Assembly: GCA_018062515.1 (NCBI GenBank)
Contig: JAGOSC010000042.1
Span: 3,009-22,657, forward strand
Reading direction: 5' to 3'
Length of the DNA: 19,649 bases
Origin: Candidatus Omnitrophota bacterium
GTDB lineage: Bacteria; Omnitrophota; Gorgyraeia; Zapsychrales; Zapsychraceae
Shown here: piece after piece, positions 13,561 through 19,649 of the stretch
How positions within the stretch are numbered: position 1 is the stretch's first letter
Layout: every line of letters begins with the position of its first letter
Program-made: the position numbers and the translations under genes
The notes under the pieces: model-generated
The model's input: the letters and a program-made list of their open reading frames with translations, nothing else
Databases searched by the model: none
Told to the model about the DNA's origin: nothing

Positions 13561-16500
13561 TTCAAAAATCCCATTCTTAAAATCATCATTCTGATCGCAA
13601 CGGTTTTATCCCTGTATATAAGGGAAGCCAGCGCGATGAAACAAATCGAACCCCGCGATAATAAAGTTCTCATCAATTTTACACACAACGGAACTTGGCA
13701 AACCACCACACTTACGCCGATCCTTAATTTCAGCGGTTCTACCAAATTGGTAACAATCATGGTTGTTTCAAGCTCAGACAGAAAGGTCGGGATCCGTCCG
13801 ACGGGAACAACGTTTGGTGACAATATGACCCGTTGGAGAACCGAGCCGACGGATAATTATTATATCGTTACGATGATGCTCAATGCATCTAATCAGATTG
13901 ATTTGTACGCAGAAGACAATACGGCGCAATTTTATTTAATAGCGGAGATGGGCGGGGCAGGGGTAGTCGCGTTTAGTGATCTTAAAGTCCCGAATGCAGG
14001 GCCGCAAGCAAATGTATGGAAAGATGAAGATGGAACATCATATTTTGGCGCCAATGCGGGTAATGTTTCCGCGGTTATGACATTTAATCGAGGGCAGGCG
14101 AGTGTTCGGGGCAATGGTTCGACGTTTGATCCAATCCTTTCCCGTCGAGCGGTGAATAGCACATCAGTAGCGCCCGTCGATAATAATGATATATTTGAAA
14201 TTAAAGAGATTGCTCCGGGCAGCGCTTTAGGTGGCCGGGAAGTTGATACCGTTTATTTGGTTGGATACTTCTTAAAAGGAAACTTTTCCGACGGCGGATC
14301 ACAATATTCATATACGGCTCCGCTTAATCCGTCGATTAATAAATTGAGAAGTCCGACTGCATTCAAAAATTATGATGTATCGGCGATAACAGGAAATAAT
14401 GCCCGCGTCATTCATTGGCAAATTATGCACACGTGGCCGGATAGTGCCAATCCGACTTATGTTCGATCAACGACGAGTACCGATACGGCGCTCACTCAAT
14501 CTCAAAACAGCCAAATTCTTTTAACATTTCCTGTAAAAGTTGATATTACCTCACAAGTGAGTTATCAACTGCCTACGGACCCAAATTTTCCCTATTATAT
14601 TACCGGATATTTGACAGAAACTCCGCCGGCGTGTATGACGTCGAGTACAATTTCGTCTCATATTACAACGAACACGCGGCTTTGTTTAAGCAACTCTCCC
14701 TATACAGTAACAGCAGATATATTAGTTTATCAGGGAGCTAAATTAATTATCGAACCGGGCGTGGTCGTAAAATTTAATCCGGGAAGCGGTTTAAACGTAG
14801 GGAACGCTAGCAATTCTATGGGAAGTTTGATGGCCAAAGGAACAACTGCTAATCCTATCATTTTTACATCCAATGCGCCAAGCCCCGCAGCAGGTGATTG
14901 GGATCACATTAGTCTCAGCGCATATACTGACGCTTCACAAACAATAATTGAAAATGTTTCGGTGGAATATTCAGGATTCAGCGGTTTTGAAGCTTTGGAA
15001 GTCAACGTCCCGATAACGATAAAAAATTCAGTCTTCAAGAATACTGATGGTAATGGGATATGGGTTAATGGATCTTCCCCGACGATAACCAACAATACAT
15101 TTTTTGGCAATACATCCTATGCAGTGCGAATCAATGGAACCAGTGCGGCACCTATTTTACGCGATAACACATATGGCGCAACCACCGGACCTGGGGGAAT
15201 ACTTTCTAATGATCATGTGATATCTTCGCGTACATTAACCAAAGACAATACATTTTATGTCATTTTAAGTCAGAAGCTTATTTACAATAACAGCCTGTTA
15301 ACAATTGAACCAGGTGTTACCGTTAAATTCGGTGCGAATAGCGGTTTAACCCTTGGTAATGGCACCACTTCAACTGGAGCTTTAGACGCGCGAGGTACAG
15401 CCAGTGAGCCAATTATATTTACGTCGAACGCAGCCAGTCCCACGGCGGGAAGTTGGAATAATATTAATTTTGACTTTGCTAATGCTTCCCAAACATTTTT
15501 GGATCACGTAGTCGTCGAGTATGGAGGTTCCGACTATAATGAAGCTTTTGACGTCAATGTACCCATTACGATTACAAATTCTATATTCAGGAATAATGAT
15601 GGTAACGGGATATATGTTAATAATTCTTCGCCTACCATTACTAATAATACATTTTCCGGAAATACATCCTATGCGGTGCGGATTAATGGAAACAGTGCTG
15701 CAGCTGTTTTGCGGAACAACACATATGGCGCAACCACCGGACCTTCAGGAATACTAGTAGAAGGCAATGTTCAAAATTCCAGGACTTTCACGAAAGACAA
15801 TACATTTTATGTCATTTTAAATCAAAAACTTATTTATAATAACAGCCTATTAACAATTGAACCAGGTGTTACCGTTAAATTCGGTGCGAATAGCGGCTTA
15901 ACCCTGGGAAATGGAACCACTTCTACAGGAGCATTGGACGCCAGAGGCACAACCAGCGAACCGATTATATTTACGTCGAACGCGGCCAGTCCAACCGCGG
16001 GAAGTTGGAATAATATTAATTTTGACTTTACTAATGCTTCACAGACATTTTTGGATCACGCTGTCGTCGAGTATGGAGGTTCCGACTATAATGAAGCTTT
16101 TGACGTCAATGTACCCATTACGATTACAAATTCTATATTCAGGAATAATGACGGTAATGGGATATTCGTTAATAATTCGTCACCCACTATTACAAATAAT
16201 ACTTTTTCTGGCAACACATCTTATCCGGTTCGAATAAATGGGAACAACGCATCACCTGTTTTGCGGAACAATACATATGTCGGTACCGGACCCTCAGGAA
16301 TACTGGTTAATGATAATGTATCATCTTCACGCACATTAACCAAAGACAATACATTTTATGTCATTTTAAATCAGAAACTTATTTACAATAATAGCAAGTT
16401 AACCGTCGATCCGGGTGTCACAGTTAAATTCGGTGCGAATAGCGGTTTAACCATTGGTAATGGAAGCACTTCAACCGGAGCTTTAGACGCGAGAGGTACA

Positions 16501-19500
16501 GCCAATGAACCGATTGTGTTTACATCCAACGCGGCCAGCCCGACAGCCGGAAGTTGGAACAATATTGATTTTAACTGGACGAATGCATCACAAACATTTG
16601 TGGACCATGCTGTCGTCGAGTATGGAGGTTCCGACTATAGTGAAGCTTTTGACGTCAATGTACCCATTACGATTACAAATTCTATATTCAGGAATAATGA
16701 TGGTAACGGTATTTTCGTTAATAATTCATCACCCACAATTACGAATAATACCTTTGTCGGCAATACATCTTATGCCGTACGGATCAATGGAACCACTGCC
16801 GCACCTGTTTTGCGGAACAATACTTACGGTGCGAACGGAGCATCAGGAATACTTTTTAATGACTCTGTCCAAAATTCAAGGACATTAACCAAAGACAATA
16901 CATTTTACCTCATTTTAAATTACAAACTTATTTATAATAACAGCATATTAACCATTGAACCGGGGGTCACAATTAAATTCGGTCCGGATGCTGGTTTCAA
17001 TTTAGGAAATGGAATCAATTCAACTGGAGCTTTAGATGCGAGAGGTACTGCAACTCAACCAATTTTATTTACATCAAATGCGGCCAGTCCAACACAGGGT
17101 AGCTGGAATGGTATTTATTTTGGCTACAACACTGCACCCCAGTCGTTTTTCGATCATGCAGTGATCGAGTATGCCGGTGACAACTATAATGGATCTTCTG
17201 TTGAAATTATATCACCGGTGACGATCACCAATTCTACGTTCAGGAATAATCTTGGCAACGGAATATACGTTAGCCAATCAGCCCCCGTCATTACGAATAA
17301 TACATTTTCAAGCAATTCTTCATATGCCATTCGAATGTCACCAAATTCATCGCCGGTTTTAACTGATAATATTTATGGTGCTAACGGAGCTGAAGGAATA
17401 CTTATTGATAATGGAACGGTTACCGGCCTGACCACTATAAGTAAAGCTAATATTTTCTACGTGGTTAATAGTTATTTGGGTGTCACAGGTAAATTGACCA
17501 TTAAACCGGGTGTAACGATGAAATTTGGTGACAATGCGTCCCTCACTATCGGTAATGGTGGCACGATACCGGGGGCATTGGACGCACAAGGTACAGCGGC
17601 GGAGCCAATTGTTTTCACATCAAATTCTGCCAGTCCGACTCCAGGAATTTGGTATGGAGTCGTTATTTACAATAATGCAACTTCGCATAATACATTTATA
17701 GACAATATAGTTGTTGAGTACGGAGGAAAAGGGGCGGATGAAGGTTTTACGATGGTTGCCCCGGTGTTGGTCAAGAATTCAACGTTTAGATATAATGACG
17801 GGTACGGCCTTTATGCTCTATATTCAGTGTCAGCGGCATCGTCCAATAATTTTGTCGGCAATACTACTGGAGGAATGAACGCTTATCCTTTAACGAACGT
17901 GATCCACGCGGAAAATAATTGGTGGGGACATGCGTCGGGGCCATCCGGTATAGGGCCCGGGACGGGACAAGCCGTTAACGGAAATGTGGAATATGCACCA
18001 TGGCGTGGTGAAGCCGTCGATCCTGCCTTCACGTTTTACGACTTTTCCGTTTCACCCAAAAAATTCAATCAAAACGGAGGATCAACCAGAATAGCTGTAA
18101 AGATCACTGAACCGGCTCAATGGGACATCACCATCCGAAACAGCACGGATAACATTGTCAAAACTTTTTCCGGGTCAGATACCGTTATTAACCAGGATTG
18201 GCTGGGCGATGACAGTACATCAACGCCTTTACCAAATGGAGTTTACAAGTACATTATCTCTGCCGTCAGTGAGGAAAATCCTGAGAACATTATCACCTTA
18301 GTAGGCGGAAAATTGACTTTGGATAATACCAGCCTCGTCGCTAAAATCACAGTGCCGCAAATAAATACTATCGTAGCCAATCAAGTTCAAATTTATGGAA
18401 CAGCGTCGGGAACGGGCTTTGCGTCGTACGTTTTGGAATATGGTCAGGGCCATTCTCCGCTGACGTGGACTCCAATCTCGACAAGCACTTCCCCGGTAAC
18501 GAATGGATTATTAGGAACATGGACTGTTCCCGAAGTAAACGCGCCGGCTGGCCGCATTCGCCTGCGGGTCATCAATACTACAGCAACGACGTTTACTGAT
18601 GAAATCCCGATTCGAAGCATGGCGCTTTATTCCGTTGCTGATACTCCTGATCCTTTTTCACCCAACGCAGATTCAACCAAAGACACAACGACCATTTCAG
18701 CGGGCATTACCTATTCTTCAAACTGGGAGATGACGATTAAAAGTATCGGGGGGACAGTGGTCCGGATATTTACCGGAACAGGTTCGAATTTTTCAAAAGT
18801 TTGGGATGGAAAAGATGAACTCGGCGTCACGCTACCCGACGGAGCTTATACCTACCAAATACAAGCCGACGATCCAGTATCCGGAATATCCTCTTTAAGT
18901 TACCCGCAAACAATTACTATTGATAATACTTTGCCCAATGCAGCCATTACTGCGCCAACGTCCGGCAGTATTGTTTCCGTAGTGGATGTGATCGGAACGG
19001 CCAGTGACACACATTTTCTTTCTTATCAACTGCAATATGGATTAGGAACGTCTCCGACGGCTTGGACAACCATTGTTAATAGCACGACGCCGGTAACGAG
19101 TGGAGTACTCGGAACATTTAATCCTTTACATTTACCCAATGGGCAAAATATTGTTTTGCGTTTAATCGTCAACGATCAAGTAGGAAATATTAAAACAATA
19201 ACCGTTCCTATTCAAGCCGAAAATGTGCTGATCACGAACGTAAGCAGCTCACCTCAGTTTATTAATCCTTCATTAGGTCAAACATCGACGCTGACTTATA
19301 CATTGGACCGTGCCGCGAATGTAACGATTGAACTTTATAGAACATTTGTGACAATCGGCGGCGGAGGAGACGGTGTATTCGGAAGAGAATATATTGGAAA
19401 TTTGATCACTAATGCGTTAAAGACAGCTGGGGTTAATACATTAGTTTGGGACGGAAAATATCTAGGAGCAACGGTGAACCATTCAGCGTACACCTATGTC

Positions 19501-19649
19501 ATCAAAGCCAGCGTCGGAGCAAAAATCGGATTATACGACCCTGCTTACGTGGCTGGCTCGTCGTCATTGAGCAGTTTATCACTGGTTCCGTCGAACTATA
19601 ATGCCTACGCGAATGAACCAGTCTTGATCAACTATACACTCAATACACC
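13558..19649 (+). CDS. Giant exported beta-helix / FlgD-Ig repeat protein (3'-truncated by the window)
   Basis: Reading from ATG 13558 I find no stop to the right edge: at least 2030 codons. Residues 1-26 are a signal peptide (MFKNPILK, hydrophobic IIILIATVLSLYI, cleavage near EASA/M). Residues about 27-370 form an unrecognised beta-rich domain ending with two Cys about 20 residues apart. Residues about 378-1470 are six tandem right-handed beta-helix repeats of about 183 residues, each with IEPGVTVKFG, GALDARGTA.EPIIFTSNAA, SW.NI.FD, VVEYGG and SPTITNNTF.GNTSYAVRIN (NosD/PbH1 type), closed by NNWWGHASGPSG...V.Y.PW, a known beta-helix end motif. From about 1487 on, FlgD-type Ig modules (PDPFSPNADSTKDTTTIS, VWDGKDELGVTLPDGAYTY) alternate with Ig-like domains of about 100 residues. 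The promoter lies at 13431 and the ribosome site is weak (GGAA, 10 nt upstream). It is probably a cell-surface or secreted adhesin or sugar-binding protein, and a possible substrate of the neighbouring T2SS. Confidence 0.92.
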   Translation, partial: MFKNPILKIIILIATVLSLYIREASAMKQIEPRDNKVLINFTHNGTWQTTTLTPILNFSGSTKLVTIMVVSSSDRKVGIRPTGTTFGDNMTRWRTEPTDNYYIVTMMLNASNQIDLYAEDNTAQFYLIAEMGGAGVVAFSDLKVPNAGPQANVWKDEDGTSYFGANAGNVSAVMTFNRGQASVRGNGSTFDPILSRRAVNSTSVAPVDNNDIFEIKEIAPGSALGGREVDTVYLVGYFLKGNFSDGGSQYSYTAPLNPSINKLRSPTAFKNYDVSAITGNNARVIHWQIMHTWPDSANPTYVRSTTSTDTALTQSQNSQILLTFPVKVDITSQVSYQLPTDPNFPYYITGYLTETPPACMTSSTISSHITTNTRLCLSNSPYTVTADILVYQGAKLIIEPGVVVKFNPGSGLNVGNASNSMGSLMAKGTTANPIIFTSNAPSPAAGDWDHISLSAYTDASQTIIENVSVEYSGFSGFEALEVNVPITIKNSVFKNTDGNGIWVNGSSPTITNNTFFGNTSYAVRINGTSAAPILRDNTYGATTGPGGILSNDHVISSRTLTKDNTFYVILSQKLIYNNSLLTIEPGVTVKFGANSGLTLGNGTTSTGALDARGTASEPIIFTSNAASPTAGSWNNINFDFANASQTFLDHVVVEYGGSDYNEAFDVNVPITITNSIFRNNDGNGIYVNNSSPTITNNTFSGNTSYAVRINGNSAAAVLRNNTYGATTGPSGILVEGNVQNSRTFTKDNTFYVILNQKLIYNNSLLTIEPGVTVKFGANSGLTLGNGTTSTGALDARGTTSEPIIFTSNAASPTAGSWNNINFDFTNASQTFLDHAVVEYGGSDYNEAFDVNVPITITNSIFRNNDGNGIFVNNSSPTITNNTFSGNTSYPVRINGNNASPVLRNNTYVGTGPSGILVNDNVSSSRTLTKDNTFYVILNQKLIYNNSKLTVDPGVTVKFGANSGLTIGNGSTSTGALDARGTANEPIVFTSNAASPTAGSWNNIDFNWTNASQTFVDHAVVEYGGSDYSEAFDVNVPITITNSIFRNNDGNGIFVNNSSPTITNNTFVGNTSYAVRINGTTAAPVLRNNTYGANGASGILFNDSVQNSRTLTKDNTFYLILNYKLIYNNSILTIEPGVTIKFGPDAGFNLGNGINSTGALDARGTATQPILFTSNAASPTQGSWNGIYFGYNTAPQSFFDHAVIEYAGDNYNGSSVEIISPVTITNSTFRNNLGNGIYVSQSAPVITNNTFSSNSSYAIRMSPNSSPVLTDNIYGANGAEGILIDNGTVTGLTTISKANIFYVVNSYLGVTGKLTIKPGVTMKFGDNASLTIGNGGTIPGALDAQGTAAEPIVFTSNSASPTPGIWYGVVIYNNATSHNTFIDNIVVEYGGKGADEGFTMVAPVLVKNSTFRYNDGYGLYALYSVSAASSNNFVGNTTGGMNAYPLTNVIHAENNWWGHASGPSGIGPGTGQAVNGNVEYAPWRGEAVDPAFTFYDFSVSPKKFNQNGGSTRIAVKITEPAQWDITIRNSTDNIVKTFSGSDTVINQDWLGDDSTSTPLPNGVYKYIISAVSEENPENIITLVGGKLTLDNTSLVAKITVPQINTIVANQVQIYGTASGTGFASYVLEYGQGHSPLTWTPISTSTSPVTNGLLGTWTVPEVNAPAGRIRLRVINTTATTFTDEIPIRSMALYSVADTPDPFSPNADSTKDTTTISAGITYSSNWEMTIKSIGGTVVRIFTGTGSNFSKVWDGKDELGVTLPDGAYTYQIQADDPVSGISSLSYPQTITIDNTLPNAAITAPTSGSIVSVVDVIGTASDTHFLSYQLQYGLGTSPTAWTTIVNSTTPVTSGVLGTFNPLHLPNGQNIVLRLIVNDQVGNIKTITVPIQAENVLITNVSSSPQFINPSLGQTSTLTYTLDRAANVTIELYRTFVTIGGGGDGVFGREYIGNLITNALKTAGVNTLVWDGKYLGATVNHSAYTYVIKASVGAKIGLYDPAYVAGSSSLSSLSLVPSNYNAYANEPVLINYTLNT
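14689..17970 (+). repeat. Six tandem 549-552-bp coding repeats (beta-helix units)
   Basis: Anchoring on the codons for KDNTFYVIL, the units start at 14689 (degenerate), 15241, 15793, 16342, 16891 and 17443 (degenerate, ending near 17970). Spacings are 552, 552, 549, 549 and 552 nt, so each indel is one whole codon. Units 2-4 are nearly identical in DNA in their middle: 15511-15599 and 16063-16151 match over 89 bases, and the copy at 16612 differs at one base in that block. Units 1 and 6 have diverged strongly. Confidence 0.92.
18010..19649 (+). repeat. Alternating FlgD-Ig and Ig-like modules in the giant protein (about 597-nt period)
   Basis: Two Ig-like domains can be aligned: GTASGTGFASYVLEYGQG (GGA at 18397) and GTASDTHFLSYQLQYGLG (GGA at 18994), 597 nt = 199 codons apart. 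Both continue with SP.TWT.I and T.PVT.G.LGT. Before each lies a FlgD-type segment with V.PK/FSPN, W.GDD or WDGKD and NGVYKYII or DGAYTYQI. A third FlgD-like module (LVWDGKYLG, SAYTYVIKA) follows, and a fourth begins at the edge. Conservation is at protein level only. Confidence 0.75.

Noticed and set aside
13527..14162. Open - strand frames opposite the start of the giant gene (13527-13823 and 13932-14162).
   Set aside because: No ribosome sites or recognisable protein pattern, and they lie opposite a convincing coding frame.
15521..16888. Three similar + strand open frames inside the giant gene (15521-15757, 15911-16237, 16505-16888).
   Set aside because: They are the same alternative frame of the repeated unit, and their similarity just reflects the DNA repeats; the long frame with signal peptide and beta-helix pattern is the real one.

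Overview
The window looks like the chromosome of a diderm (Gram-negative-type) bacterium. It holds a complete-looking type II secretion (T2SS) operon with an outer-membrane secretin, set between genes for repeat-rich exported proteins. The base composition is moderately AT-rich and all but one gene lie on the + strand. The inner-membrane platform is of the PilM/PilN/PilO kind rather than the classical GspL/GspM kind, and the large surface protein combines a parallel beta-helix with FlgD-like Ig modules. Both traits recall uncultured phyla such as Omnitrophota, Elusimicrobiota or relatives, but that assignment is an impression and not something the sequence proves.

Layout. Positions 1-515 are the 3' end of a repeat protein with 98-residue tandem units. 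Positions 516-1000 hold two hairpins sharing the same 17-bp left arm, on either side of a small gene for a secreted 53-residue peptide. Positions 1107-11629 are the T2SS cluster in the order E, F, G, H, I, J, K, PilM-PilN fusion (L-like), PilO-like (M), C/PilP-like, D. Many junctions overlap by 4-20 nt. The one real break (156 nt, before the C-like gene) carries a promoter-like element and an inverted repeat. A strong intrinsic terminator follows gspD. Positions 11729-12672 hold a small two-helix ion-channel-like protein with an altered selectivity filter, convergent with a membrane-anchored ABM-domain protein. Positions 12832-13345 are a BrnT/BrnA toxin-antitoxin pair behind an inverted-repeat operator. 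From 13558 to the right edge runs one uninterrupted frame of at least 2030 codons. It encodes an exported giant protein: signal peptide, unknown N-terminal domain, six about 183-residue beta-helix repeats, and FlgD-type/Ig-like modules. This gene has no stop in the window.

How the parts may work together. The E ATPase, F platform protein, the PilM-N/PilO/C assembly and the D secretin would assemble a pseudopilus (major G, minor H-I-J-K) that pushes folded periplasmic proteins through the outer membrane. Both flanking repeat proteins are of the exported type, so they are natural candidate substrates, but this is inference from position only. No prepilin peptidase (GspO/PilD) is present, so it must be encoded elsewhere. 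The least ordinary observations are the giant-gene leader, where a perfect 10-bp inverted repeat covers the start codon and a 6-codon upstream ORF ends at the base of that arm; DNA-level homogenisation of the beta-helix repeats; the PilM-PilN fusion; a four-cysteine cluster in GspH; Ser at -1 of the GspJ cleavage site; and the channel with GGMGE in place of the canonical potassium filter.
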